This document shows, one piece after another, positions 1-8,744 of a stretch of 64,000 bases of DNA. Position 1 is the stretch's first letter, and every line of letters begins with the position of its first letter. Source of the DNA: DATMBL01 sp050735975 (GTDB lineage Bacteria; Desulfobacterota; Binatia; UBA9968); the NCBI GenBank assembly GCA_050735975.1, contig JBOHVS010000019.1, forward strand, positions 1-64,000. Reading direction: 5' to 3'. A model generated the notes under the pieces. It saw only the letters and a list, made by a program, of their open reading frames with translations, searched no databases and was not told the origin of the DNA. A program made the translations under genes and the position numbers.

Positions 1-294
1 TTGTTTCGCCTTTGAAGCTCGCCCATCCGGCTCGTCGCAACCCGACGACCACCCATTTACAGACGGGGATCTGCTAGAGTAGTATCAAAAGGCCTCGCTC
101 CGCCAAAAGATGACCTTTCGCGGCGGAAACGCGACCCGTTATACGTGGCGATTACAACTGAAACGACGGGTTTCTGGTTCATTGGCATATACGCTCACCA
201 GTTACCGGCATGTTCTCGGATAGCATCATCGGTAGCGCACTCTTTTAGTAGCGCCCCGAGCCGGAAGGCCCGGCAACCAGGTCCAACCGAGCAC

Positions 295-1113
295 TCAAGT
301 CGCGCGCTCAGAGAAAACTTCTCGAGTTGTGGCTTCCGTTGGAGCGTCATTGGCTGTGCTTACATTGTTCATAACTAGGGAATCATACCTTTCTACCGCC
401 ATGGGGTACTTGGCGCTCAGCTTGTGATCCACGGTTTCATTTTTATAGCGGTTGACTTTCTCTTCGTTGATCTTGGCCTCCTGATACCGTGGGGTATACT
501 TGTAACCTTCCAACATTCTTTCCTCAAAACAAACATCCAGAAAATTACAGATCTTCTTGAGATTCACTTCCGGAGATGTCACTAATCCCTCAAATGTTAG
601 CACCAGCACCCGGTCGCTGTAACGTTGTTTCACGTCGTAAATTGTGTTCACCGCCTCACTCCAACGACGCGAGGCCACCTTCAGGCTATTCCCACCACGC
701 CGCATTATGGAGGATACGACATCGTTTCCATTGCGAATGATCGCGATCACTTTGAGATTCGAGATTTCCAGATACTCCTCGATGGAAAATATGGAGCGAG
801 GCGCTTCAGCGATCAATCCGACTTTCTTGAATAACCTGAACGCGAGGTAATGTCTTCTTCTTAACCGGATCTGATTGGGCACACATAGTTTGGTTCCGGT
901 AATTTGCTTGCCGAGGATCCTTCTTCTCCATCTTCCCGTAATATCCTCGTTAAGCATGCCGATTTCGGTGTGACATCCAATCATGGAGGCTAGTAGAGTT
1001 GTTCCCGATCTGGGCGGTCCTATCAATAGTATATAGCGCCTCTTGACCGGCGATTTGGAATCGGCAGCACACCATTCAGCTATACTGGTTTGTTTCGATC
1101 TCTTCTTGCTCAT
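295..1113 (-). CDS. sulfotransferase family protein
   Basis: This is a 272-residue cytosolic protein of the PAPS-dependent sulfotransferase fold. The 5'-phosphosulfate loop GPPRSGTTLL is at residues 32-41, and IRNGNDVVSS at 126-135 fits the 3'-phosphate binding segment. Such enzymes move sulfate from PAPS to a carbohydrate or lipid hydroxyl; the acceptor cannot be read from the sequence. It is the last minus-strand gene of a surface-glycan cluster with two more sulfotransferases at 2.1-4.0 kb, but its sequence is clearly different from that pair. The start codon lies 9 bases past the stop of the in-frame part of a broken glycosyltransferase, so this gene has replaced the rest of it. The family is secure, the substrate unknown. 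Confidence 0.85.
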   Translation of the reverse strand: MSKKRSKQTSIAEWCAADSKSPVKRRYILLIGPPRSGTTLLASMIGCHTEIGMLNEDITGRWRRRILGKQITGTKLCVPNQIRLRRRHYLAFRLFKKVGLIAEAPRSIFSIEEYLEISNLKVIAIIRNGNDVVSSIMRRGGNSLKVASRRWSEAVNTIYDVKQRYSDRVLVLTFEGLVTSPEVNLKKICNFLDVCFEERMLEGYKYTPRYQEAKINEEKVNRYKNETVDHKLSAKYPMAVERYDSLVMNNVSTANDAPTEATTREVFSERAT

Positions 1114-1359
1114 TGAATCTCTCTACGGAAGTCGAAAAAGTATAGCATTCCATTCCCGCCTGCTTTTCGAGCAAGAGCTGCGAGGTCCCGTCGTCGACCC
1201 ATTGTCGACCACCAGAACTTCCAGCGTGACGGAAGGCGTTACCCGCGATCTCCCCAAGCTTTCCAGCAGCAGCCGCAGACTCGCCACTCGGTTGAAAGTG
1301 GGAATTATAACAGTGACGTTTATGTCACGCTCGTTCGTCACCTTATTCTTTTTCCGCAA
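1076..1359 (-). pseudogene. family 2 glycosyltransferase, frameshifted N-terminal remnant
   Basis: The reading frame starts with a good GT2 N-terminus (VTVIIPTFNR, then LEVLVVDNGST) but stops after 78 residues at 1123; intact members have roughly 250 or more. Around position 1192 one G appears to be missing. With one base inserted, the reading becomes NGSTDGTSQLLLEK, the usual GT2 nucleotide-binding motif, and the frame stays open to 1076, inside the start of the sulfotransferase. About 200 C-terminal residues are absent, so even the corrected gene is a fragment. The single-base loss is read from the sequence. The explanation (decay after a deletion, or a sequencing error on top of a deletion) is inference. 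Confidence 0.75.
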
Positions 1360-1969
1360 TCACCATAACGCCAGGCGCAAAATCGATGTTCAACAGTCTC
1401 AACAGCCCACGGTATCTCCAATAACGGAGTTTCTTTTTCCAGTTCATTTCACAGATTCGATGGCCCCAAAAACGATGGAACCCGGCTATTTTCATCCAGC
1501 CGGCCAGGTGACGAAGCCGAAAAGGAGTAATATGAGTAGAGTCCGACCAAAATGACATGGGATGATAGACGTTGGGGGTCGAGACGAAAAACCGGCCCTT
1601 GGAATTTAATAACCCGTAAACTTTGCAAAAGAGTTCCAACACCATTACTGGGCTCATATGCTCGACGACTTCGAAACATACAATGACATCGAAAGCACGA
1701 TCGACCTCATCAAGACTGTAAAAATCGTGTTTATGAGACCGATCGATATCCATGCTTCGGTAATCGATCGCAAAGGTCAGATGATGTTCCAAATGTGCTT
1801 TGAGCGAGCGATCATTAGCTCCGATATCCAGAAGCTTCATTCCAGGGCGAAGATATGCAACAAGCGGCTCTCTATAGTCGGGCACTATCGAGATTTTGAG
1901 AATCGCCTGGTTTAGCTCATCTTCCACCAAGTTCTTTGCTCTGTTTACTATTGTCCAGTCAATATCCAT
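1343..1969 (-). CDS. class I SAM-dependent methyltransferase
   Basis: The 208-residue product has the Rossmann methyltransferase motif LLDIGAND near residues 46-53, an acidic residue after strand 2 (SMDIDRS), a motif IV region VIVCFEVVEHM and a post-IV loop FFVSTPNVYHP. This is the Methyltransf_11/23 pattern often seen in glycan clusters, where such enzymes O-methylate sugars or glycolipids. The target here is not identifiable. A GTG at 1984 is an alternative start; the ATG at 1969 is chosen because the extra residues carry no family signal. Its 3' end overlaps the broken glycosyltransferase by 17 bases, which suggests one former operon. It lies about 120 bases downstream of a sulfotransferase gene. 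Confidence 0.8.
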   Translation of the reverse strand: MDIDWTIVNRAKNLVEDELNQAILKISIVPDYREPLVAYLRPGMKLLDIGANDRSLKAHLEHHLTFAIDYRSMDIDRSHKHDFYSLDEVDRAFDVIVCFEVVEHMSPVMVLELFCKVYGLLNSKGRFFVSTPNVYHPMSFWSDSTHITPFRLRHLAGWMKIAGFHRFWGHRICEMNWKKKLRYWRYRGLLRLLNIDFAPGVMVIAEKE

Positions 1970-2085
1970 AGTCCAATAACGCACACTCCAGCGTGGACCT
2001 GCAACATAAATTCCGCGACGGAAATACTCCTTAGGCTAGAGTTTAACCTCAGTAAAGAGAAAACTCGCTCTCGTCTCGGATTTCG

Positions 2086-3018
2086 CTACTTGGCCCAGTT
2101 ATCATTGTTTTCATAACCCAACTCGATGAGCAAATCTCCTGCTTCTCGATCGAACATGCGACGGTCCACTGCGCTGAAAGACGACCGCCAGACTTCTTTT
2201 CTGCTGTTGGAGATACGCAAATAATCGAGGACCCCATCTAAGCTTCCGTCCATGCCTAGAAACGCTATGGCCTTATTTAGAGTTTCCTTTGGTGCGTTGA
2301 TAAGATCTTCGTAGCGAACCTCGACATAAGAAACCCCCTCGCATTGTGCGCTCTTCCGCCCCTGGAGCATTAGATTCTTCCAACGCCGGGCTGCCTCACG
2401 CACCGTCTTCGGCCCCCAGGGAAGCGAAAGATTAGATACGGCGACATCCCGCCCGTCCCGAATAATATGAATGCATTTGCTTACCGGGTAAAGCAATGGC
2501 AAAAGATCAAGGTACGTTAACAATCCGGGGGTTTTGTTGATCCAATAGGGCTTTTTCATTCGCGCGCAGTGAATGCCGAAGAGCGCGTCCACATACTTCC
2601 TTGCAGATTGACACAGGCTAGCGGGTGACGCATGAGCCGTTCGTGTTTCAGCCAGCCATTTATCGGTTTCGCGGATTAGGTCTTCAATATCGTAGCGAAT
2701 GCAGTGACTTTCACCGTAGGGAAAGGCTTCATAGCTCTGCTTTGTTCCGTCGCCCTCTGGAGGGATAGGGCTGTAAGCAATGACTTTGCTCCTATATCTC
2801 TCAAACTCCTTTTGCAATCTTGCTTTCACGAGCGGCTCGGCAATCAACCGGGCGCAATCTCGAGTAACCGAATCGCCGTAATACCAACAAGCTCTCCGGC
2901 ACAGAGTCAAGAGATTTCGAAGAAAACGGGTCTCATAGATCGGAGCGAGAACAGGATGATGTCCTAACAAGTTGACAAGCAGCGTGGTACCCGATCTTGG
3001 AACCCCGACGATAAACAT
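2086..3018 (-). CDS. sulfotransferase family protein (tandem paralogue 1)
   Basis: This PAPS-dependent sulfotransferase opens with the phosphosulfate loop FIVGVPRSGTTLLVN and carries IIRDGRDVAVS followed by an arginine/tryptophan-rich helix, the 3'-phosphate site. It is plainly a paralogue of the next gene upstream: both share LLVNLLGHHP-like and WINKTP/WVNKTP segments and nearly the same length. Two starts are possible. The ATG at 3018 puts the loop at the extreme N-terminus as in the paralogue. A TTG at 3117 is preceded by GGAG at 9 bases but would overlap the upstream gene by 47 bases and add 33 residues without family signal. The acceptor is unknown; a surface glycan is likely from context. 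Confidence 0.85.
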   Translation of the reverse strand: MFIVGVPRSGTTLLVNLLGHHPVLAPIYETRFLRNLLTLCRRACWYYGDSVTRDCARLIAEPLVKARLQKEFERYRSKVIAYSPIPPEGDGTKQSYEAFPYGESHCIRYDIEDLIRETDKWLAETRTAHASPASLCQSARKYVDALFGIHCARMKKPYWINKTPGLLTYLDLLPLLYPVSKCIHIIRDGRDVAVSNLSLPWGPKTVREAARRWKNLMLQGRKSAQCEGVSYVEVRYEDLINAPKETLNKAIAFLGMDGSLDGVLDYLRISNSRKEVWRSSFSAVDRRMFDREAGDLLIELGYENNDNWAK

Positions 3019-3070
3019 TGCCGCCGGCACGCTCGATGCGTTGCTGCGCTCGCGGGCTTCCAGGCGGTCT

Positions 3071-4033
3071 TCAGGGCCGGCAGATCCAGCTATGATCCTT
3101 TTCGTATCCCAGCTCAATGAGAAGTTCTCCAGCCTCCTGATCGAAAGCTTTCCGTTCGTTCAAGGAAAATGCCGTACGCCAAGCGCCTACCCGGTAATTG
3201 TAGATCGGCAGCCGGCCTACCACATCCTCCGTGCTACCCTCCAGTTCTAAAAACCGCATGATCATTTCCAGTTTCTCAGAAGGCGCTTTGATAAGGTCTT
3301 CGTAATGCACCTCCAGGTAACTCAGGCGTCTTGAATCGAACCGTTTTCGTTGACTTAAACGGTCGCGCCATCTGCGAGCGGCCTGCCTTACATCCCGAGG
3401 CCCCCACGAGAGTGTTCGGAAAGACGCCGCCACATCCCTTCCGTCCCGGACAATGTGGATACATTTGGCACCGGGATACAGCTTTGGCAAGAGATCGAGG
3501 CTTAGCAGCAGTCGAGGCGTCTTGTTGACCCAATGTGCTTTTTGCGCACGGGCACAGTGTTCTGAAAACTGACGATCAATGGCACTTCGGGCCAATGCAT
3601 AGATCTCGACCTCATTTCGCGGTCCTGCGACTAAAACTTGCAGAAATGCTTCCATCTCTTTAATAAGCTCGTCCATGTTAAAAAGCAGAGCCTGATTTTC
3701 AAATGGAAAAACTTCATATTTCTGCCGTACACCTTGTTCCCGGCGTTCGGCGGGAGGCGGTAAGGATCGAATAAAACTCCTGAACTCTTCACATTTTTTG
3801 CGATACTTTTCACACCGTGAAAGCAGAAACCGCTGCGGATAACCCGGAATCAGCGCGCCTAACCTTCGGCTAGGAGAATTACCCCAAAACCATGACGCTG
3901 ATTCGCACAACATCAAGAGATTTCGAAGAAACGCAGTTTCGTAGATAGGGGACAACAATGGATGACAGCCTAAAAGGTTCACCAACAGCGTCGTTCCTGA
4001 TCGGCCTACACCCACAACAAAAATTGGACTCAT
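3071..4033 (-). CDS. sulfotransferase family protein (tandem paralogue 2)
   Basis: The 320-residue protein begins with FVVGVGRSGTTLLVN, the PAPS 5'-phosphosulfate loop, and has HIVRDGRDVAAS plus a following RQAARRWRDR helix that fits the 3'-phosphate site. The WVNKTP segment is shared with its downstream paralogue, so the pair arose by tandem duplication. A GTG codon immediately precedes the ATG at 4033 and could also serve. It sits about 20 bases after a lipopolysaccharide-kinase-like gene, so it is probably cotranscribed. Sulfation of an LPS or exopolysaccharide sugar is the simplest reading, but nothing in the sequence fixes the acceptor. Confidence 0.85.
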   Translation of the reverse strand: MSPIFVVGVGRSGTTLLVNLLGCHPLLSPIYETAFLRNLLMLCESASWFWGNSPSRRLGALIPGYPQRFLLSRCEKYRKKCEEFRSFIRSLPPPAERREQGVRQKYEVFPFENQALLFNMDELIKEMEAFLQVLVAGPRNEVEIYALARSAIDRQFSEHCARAQKAHWVNKTPRLLLSLDLLPKLYPGAKCIHIVRDGRDVAASFRTLSWGPRDVRQAARRWRDRLSQRKRFDSRRLSYLEVHYEDLIKAPSEKLEMIMRFLELEGSTEDVVGRLPIYNYRVGAWRTAFSLNERKAFDQEAGELLIELGYEKDHSWICRP

Positions 4034-4054
4034 CACAGCGATTCGACATTCTCC

Positions 4055-4933
4055 CTACGGCGCTCTGTTTGGTTCTTTAGCGCCAAGGTGACTTAGCGCC
4101 GATCGCCGCTCCGCCCGTTGAGTCATTGGCAAAATCCGGGCAATCCAGTTCCTTACGTCTCGCTTATTGCCGCAATCATCGCTCATATACTTCCTAAGGA
4201 GATGCAACTTTTCCGTGTTGCTAAGGAATCTTCCGAGCGTGCGATTCAGCTGCACCATGTTTTTGACCCGCCTGCGCCTGCTAATGTAAGCGCAGCGGCG
4301 CACGCCTTCAAGATCGAGCAAATAAAAATGTTCGCGGCCGGTTTCCGATGGTTTCACTACGATATTAGCATCCTTGAGGTCGTTATGATAAATCCGCCGG
4401 CTATGCAGTTGCCGAAACAGCATCGCCAAGCTTGCCAAGAACTTTCTTCGCCGTTTGAAGCCGTCGGCTCCCGATAAGGGCTTTAGCTTTTCTCGCCAGT
4501 AGCTATCCGCCGTTTTGCCGGACGCAATCTCTTCCGAAAGAAAAAAGCTTTTTTTCAGCATTGCCCAGCGGCGGCACTCGACGGCTCCGATCGGCGACGC
4601 GATGCCGACCCCGGCTTGCGACAGTATCAAGGCTCCTTTGAGTGACCTGATCGCCCGAGAAAGCCGAAAAAGCGAGGTCACTCGATAGACCCAAGAAAAC
4701 GCATTGTAGCGCTTTATATAGACACCGGTCGGCACTCCGGCGATTTTCAACTTCACGCGACCGACTTTGATCTTGCGCTCGTCTTTGACAATTTGACATT
4801 CGGCCCGCTCGAAGAGTCGATCAGGATCCGCGACAGCATCAATAAACGTTTTTGCGGCCAGCGGCCGCCGGAGCCAAATCCGAGCCTCACCGGCTCTCTC
4901 AGCGCTGAACTCAGATAAGAGGTCTACCGCCAT
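4055..4933 (-). CDS. lipopolysaccharide kinase (Kdo/WaaP) family protein
   Basis: This 292-residue protein has an eukaryotic-like kinase core of the WaaP/InaA type. It shows an ATP-lysine candidate in GVYIKRYNAF (K74), a catalytic loop HNDLKDAN at 183-190 and a metal-binding DLEGVR at 207-212 standing where DFG is usual. WaaP-type enzymes phosphorylate heptose or Kdo in the LPS inner core on the cytoplasmic face. It lies 4 bases from the downstream end of a family 4 glycosyltransferase and is one of three kinase-like genes within 6 kb. All catalytic residues I can place are present, so it should be active. The exact sugar is unknown. Confidence 0.8.
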   Translation of the reverse strand: MAVDLLSEFSAERAGEARIWLRRPLAAKTFIDAVADPDRLFERAECQIVKDERKIKVGRVKLKIAGVPTGVYIKRYNAFSWVYRVTSLFRLSRAIRSLKGALILSQAGVGIASPIGAVECRRWAMLKKSFFLSEEIASGKTADSYWREKLKPLSGADGFKRRRKFLASLAMLFRQLHSRRIYHNDLKDANIVVKPSETGREHFYLLDLEGVRRCAYISRRRRVKNMVQLNRTLGRFLSNTEKLHLLRKYMSDDCGNKRDVRNWIARILPMTQRAERRSALSHLGAKEPNRAP

Positions 4934-4937
4934 CGTC

Positions 4938-6068
4938 CTACCGAACCGCTTGCATCAAGCAACTTTCGAGTTTTTTGAAGTGATTTTTCCAGGAGTAGTC
5001 TTCCGCCACGCGCCTCGATTCGGCGGCGCTTTCGGGCCGGCGGCCCCGCTTCAACAACGTCTTAATTCTATCCTCGACCTCGTTGGCGTCTTCCGGCTTA
5101 TCTATGACGCCCGCACGCAGGTCGCCTTTGAGGATTTCAGATGCGCCGACGCTACGGGTCACAAGGACCGGCAACCCGGATGCGAGCCCTTCCAATACAA
5201 CGTTGCCAAAGGCCTCCTGAACAGACGGCAAAGCCACAATATCCGCGGCGCCATAGAACTTCTCAACGCTTTCCTGCCGGCCCGTAAAGACGATCCTGCC
5301 TTTGGCGCGCTCATCCGCCCGAGCCGCGTATGTTTGCAGCGACGCATCCTCGCCCACCGCCATCAAGTAGACATCATTCAACCGGGAAGACTCCCAAGCG
5401 GCAAGCAGCCGGTCCAGGCCTTTCCTTCGAAACCCGCTTCCCACGAACAAGACCAATGGTGCATCCAAAGGGACTCCCCACTCTTCTCTAACCGCATTCC
5501 GCCACTTCGCTCGCAATGACGGGTGAAAGCGCTCTCCGTCCACTCCGTTGTGCAGCACCGTTATCTTTTCCTCCGGCACCGCGTAAGCCGCGATGATTTC
5601 GCGCTTGACCAGTTCTGAAACGGCCACCACTCTCTTGAAATGCCCATCGCAAAACTGTCGCCGTTCCAGCGCGAGAAGGCTTCGATGGTAGGGGCTCAGG
5701 CTTTGCCAAAGGCGCCTCGACGACCCGCCTGCGCGTCCTAATTTCTCTAAAAAAACTCGATGAGGGCCGCCGCCGCTGCGAAGGACATCCTGTCTGAGCA
5801 TCCGTCCAAAGTTTACAACGACCTCGCAATCGTACCGCCGGATCACTTTCGGCGCGGAAACGGCGAAACTCCATAACCGCGCCGATCTTCCAAACGGAGC
5901 GATCGGCACTGCGTGGGCGATCGTGCCCGCGGGGGGTTCGATATCGAACTCGCCGCAAAACAAATGAATTTCATGTCCCAAGTCCCGCAACCCCTCCGCC
6001 GTCAGGTAAAGATCCCGCTCTGTCCCTCCCTTGAGGTCAAGCCGCTTATGGGCAAGGCCGATTCGCAT
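4938..6068 (-). CDS. family 4 glycosyltransferase, LPS core type
   Basis: The 376-residue protein is a GT-B retaining glycosyltransferase. It has a GGTER sugar-acceptor loop near residues 14-18, VLHNGVD in the linker, LFVGSGFRRKGLDRLL at the donor domain start, and the EX7E signature in EAFGNVVLEG followed by LASGLPVL. Its overall pattern resembles WaaG-type LPS core glucosyltransferases, which add the first hexose to heptose II. The neighbours (LPS kinases and heptosyltransferases) support an LPS core role. The donor sugar is not certain, so no symbol is given. Only 4 bases separate its stop from the next gene, implying translational coupling. Confidence 0.82.
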   Translation of the reverse strand: MRIGLAHKRLDLKGGTERDLYLTAEGLRDLGHEIHLFCGEFDIEPPAGTIAHAVPIAPFGRSARLWSFAVSAPKVIRRYDCEVVVNFGRMLRQDVLRSGGGPHRVFLEKLGRAGGSSRRLWQSLSPYHRSLLALERRQFCDGHFKRVVAVSELVKREIIAAYAVPEEKITVLHNGVDGERFHPSLRAKWRNAVREEWGVPLDAPLVLFVGSGFRRKGLDRLLAAWESSRLNDVYLMAVGEDASLQTYAARADERAKGRIVFTGRQESVEKFYGAADIVALPSVQEAFGNVVLEGLASGLPVLVTRSVGASEILKGDLRAGVIDKPEDANEVEDRIKTLLKRGRRPESAAESRRVAEDYSWKNHFKKLESCLMQAVR

Positions 6069-6102
6069 CGTCGTGAGAACAAAAGTTGCCGCGAAGGCCG
6101 CT

Positions 6103-7848
6103 CTACCGGTTTCTGATCCCCTGAATCAGAACCAGGGGATCGTCGCCGCTGGGACCGAGACCGCGGCTGCGCAGAAGCGGCGGAAATAGCGACACATCAG
6201 CCCCGAGTTGTTTCCATTGCCGCTCCCCTAAGATCACGTAATCGCGCGTCTGTTTCAGTCTACGCCGAAGAGCGTCAAAGTCCTCTGTCACGAGCTGGAT
6301 CTTCGGGCGCCCATAAAACATGATGGAGGAGTTATTCAGCCCTTTCCCGAATAGAAGAAGCTCTCCGCGCGTGCCCGCCGTGCTTGCTGCCAATTGAACA
6401 AAATCATCATAGCTCCGAACAGTTGCCAAGGTGGGCGTCACGATTCCTTGAACTATCACGATCGTGAAAACGGCCAGGCACGCGATCTGCACGACTGCTA
6501 TTTTGATCTTGTGACGCATTAGATCTCGCGCCACCGAGAGCCAAATAACACCCGATGCCAATAGAAGAGAGCCCACGAGCCATGTCCTCTCATCCAGAAT
6601 TTGCTGCGTCATTTGCACTTCTAGAGCGGCCTTCGGTCTTAATCTGACATTCAGCAATTGCAGCACAGAAGGGATATCCATCCCTATGACATGCCCGAGC
6701 AACACCAGCAACATGATCGCTCCCAGCCCGCCAGTGAACCATCCTATCCACTTGACCGCACTTGGACACTCGGCGGCTTGTTCGCCATTTCGGCGACACC
6801 ACAGAGCCGTCAGCAAAGCCAGCGGGGGATAGAGGGGCAGAATATAAGGAGGTCTCTTCCCTGCCGAAAAGGAAAAGAAAAAAAATACGGCAGCGATCCA
6901 GATGCCCAGGAACAAAGCTCGCTCATCCGCAAACCATTTCTTTTTAAAATATTGCCATAAGAGTAGCGGAAAGAACATCGTCCACGGGAAACCCAATGGA
7001 AGCAGGTACAGAAGAAAATAATAGATCGGCTTCTGATGCCCGCTTCCACCTTCGCCATGCACAAAGAAACGGGCGAGATTCTCTTTCACGAACTGTAGGC
7101 CCGCGAAGTCGCTGCCGCCTCTTTTCAGCGCCACGCCGTACCATACGGCGAAACTCGCGATACCCACGACGATGCCAGGATGGCGTAGCAACCTGGCAAG
7201 AAATCTCCACTCGCTCCTGAGCGCCAGAAAAACAGCAATGATAATGCCGGTCAGAATTATATTGACCGGGCCTTTCGCCAACACCCCCACGCCGGCTGTC
7301 AGGTAAAAAGCGTACCACCAACCTTCACTACGCATAACCCTCTGGTGAATACCGAAAAAGAGTGACAATGGCAAAGTTATGAAAAACACCAGTGTCATAT
7401 CGACTCGGGCCTCCACAGCGGCGGTCTGGTAAATCACCGTAGTCGCGAGCATCACTCCGGCGAGGAGTCCGGTCTCCCGGCCATAAAATTTTGCGCCCCA
7501 ACAATAAATGAGAAATACCCCTAGCGTCGCAGACAATGCCGATGGAAACCGAATGGTGACTTCTGTCATCTCTCCCCAGATCCTGGATGCGATAGCTCCG
7601 ACCCAGTGAAAAAGGGGCGGCTTGGAAGGAATGTTCTGGCCGAGCTTTAGCGGGAAAAGCCACTTGCCGTTCTCCACGATGTCCTGAACCACCAGGGCCT
7701 CTCTCGGCTCGCCTTTGTCGTGAAACGGGCTCTTCCCCAAAAAGAGGAAAAACACGAGACCACAAACCACGCCTAAGACCGCTACGCTAATGAAATGCTC
7801 GGAAAACCCGGACAAAGCCATATTCTCCGATCGGATCGCTCGAGTCAC
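6103..7848 (-). CDS. ArnT-like membrane glycosyltransferase (GT39/GT83 fold)
   Basis: The product is 581 residues with about twelve hydrophobic segments and a GT-C fold. The first periplasmic loop holds a GEPREALV motif, the acidic site expected for undecaprenyl-phosphate-sugar transferases, followed by SKPPLFHW and ARVDMTLVFF as in ArnT/PMT proteins. Such enzymes transfer a sugar from undecaprenyl phosphate to lipid A or another acceptor on the periplasmic side. The C-terminal soluble domain is also typical. A GTG start overlaps the upstream kinase stop by 4 bases (GTGA), so the two are coupled. An ATG at 7821 is an alternative. No other arn genes are in the window, so aminoarabinose transfer is not supported. 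Confidence 0.82.
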   Translation of the reverse strand: MTRAIRSENMALSGFSEHFISVAVLGVVCGLVFFLFLGKSPFHDKGEPREALVVQDIVENGKWLFPLKLGQNIPSKPPLFHWVGAIASRIWGEMTEVTIRFPSALSATLGVFLIYCWGAKFYGRETGLLAGVMLATTVIYQTAAVEARVDMTLVFFITLPLSLFFGIHQRVMRSEGWWYAFYLTAGVGVLAKGPVNIILTGIIIAVFLALRSEWRFLARLLRHPGIVVGIASFAVWYGVALKRGGSDFAGLQFVKENLARFFVHGEGGSGHQKPIYYFLLYLLPLGFPWTMFFPLLLWQYFKKKWFADERALFLGIWIAAVFFFFSFSAGKRPPYILPLYPPLALLTALWCRRNGEQAAECPSAVKWIGWFTGGLGAIMLLVLLGHVIGMDIPSVLQLLNVRLRPKAALEVQMTQQILDERTWLVGSLLLASGVIWLSVARDLMRHKIKIAVVQIACLAVFTIVIVQGIVTPTLATVRSYDDFVQLAASTAGTRGELLLFGKGLNNSSIMFYGRPKIQLVTEDFDALRRRLKQTRDYVILGERQWKQLGADVSLFPPLLRSRGLGPSGDDPLVLIQGIRNR

Positions 7849-8744
7849 GGTCTTTGTGACAAGATCGAAGCCGGCGCGTCATTAGCGAAAGGCCCGTTCC
7901 ACCGCATCAATTCTCTAAAGCTCTTCCCGCTCTGAACGTGATCGCATACCCAGCGCCTCCGCCGGGTCTTTTTTTCAAGCCATGAAATGAGGCGCCGGTC
8001 TTTGTTGTCCCATGCTTCCTTTGACAGATATTGCCTGAGAAAACGCATCCGGTCTTGAAGAGACACCCCCGGCAACGGGAACCGGTTTAATTGCACCAGG
8101 TTCCTTCGCCAAAGCGCCTGAGGAATCCAATTCGGATACCTTCTGGTTCGATCATTATCCATGAAATAAAACGCAATGCCGTCTCCGGGCGCCATAGAAA
8201 CAAATACGTTTGACGGCACCAGGTCGCCGTGGACGAACCCCAGGCGATGAAAACGTCGAATTTCAGCAGCCAATCTGTCGATCGATCTTCTTTTTTCGAG
8301 CAGAGAAAGCGATGTTGCATTGCCGCTCCACCGATCGTACAGATAAACCGGCAACGGTTGTCCGGACACCCCCTGACTTAACAGGAAAGATCTCTGCAGC
8401 CGCCTGCGTCTTCTTTGCTCTCCCGCGGCAAGCGCCAGCGGCGCGTTAAAACCCGTCTTCGATAGAGCCAACCCCTGCCGCAAAGCGCGCAGCGCTTTGG
8501 AGCTGCGAAAACAATCTTTCAGCGCGCCGGCGGCCGAACCGCAATGAAAGACTTTGAGATAGAAGACGTCCTTATCCTCCGGCGCGGCAATCTCCAGTTG
8601 GATCGTTTGCGGATGTTTTGCGGGACGCTGTTCTTCTATACTACACTGAACCGTTCTCCACAGAACTGGGTTCCAGTACTGCGGCAGAACCCACAAATTC
8701 CAATCCCCGTCTCGATAATAGTGATAACTAGGACCGAGTCGCAT
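7845..8744 (-). CDS. lipopolysaccharide kinase (Kdo/WaaP) family protein
   Basis: This is the second of three kinase-like genes. It is about 299 residues from the ATG at 8744 (a TTG at 8768 is possible). It has YLKVFH as candidate ATP-lysine strand, the catalytic loop HGDLVPSN near 172-179 and MDNDRTRR near 195-202, where the second aspartate replaces the glycine of DFG. The pattern fits the WaaP/InaA group rather than protein kinases. A likely role is phosphorylation of an LPS core sugar. The 5' end overlaps the heptosyltransferase gene by 17 bases and the 3' end overlaps the ArnT-like gene by 4, so the three are translated as a unit. Confidence 0.78.
   Translation of the reverse strand: MRLGPSYHYYRDGDWNLWVLPQYWNPVLWRTVQCSIEEQRPAKHPQTIQLEIAAPEDKDVFYLKVFHCGSAAGALKDCFRSSKALRALRQGLALSKTGFNAPLALAAGEQRRRRRLQRSFLLSQGVSGQPLPVYLYDRWSGNATSLSLLEKRRSIDRLAAEIRRFHRLGFVHGDLVPSNVFVSMAPGDGIAFYFMDNDRTRRYPNWIPQALWRRNLVQLNRFPLPGVSLQDRMRFLRQYLSKEAWDNKDRRLISWLEKKTRRRRWVCDHVQSGKSFRELMRWNGPFANDAPASILSQRP

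Noticed and set aside
1..294. Possible gene at the left edge, including a 77-codon plus-strand frame from 145
   Set aside because: No motif, no ribosome site and overlap with the sulfotransferase 3' end; I see nothing supportable here.
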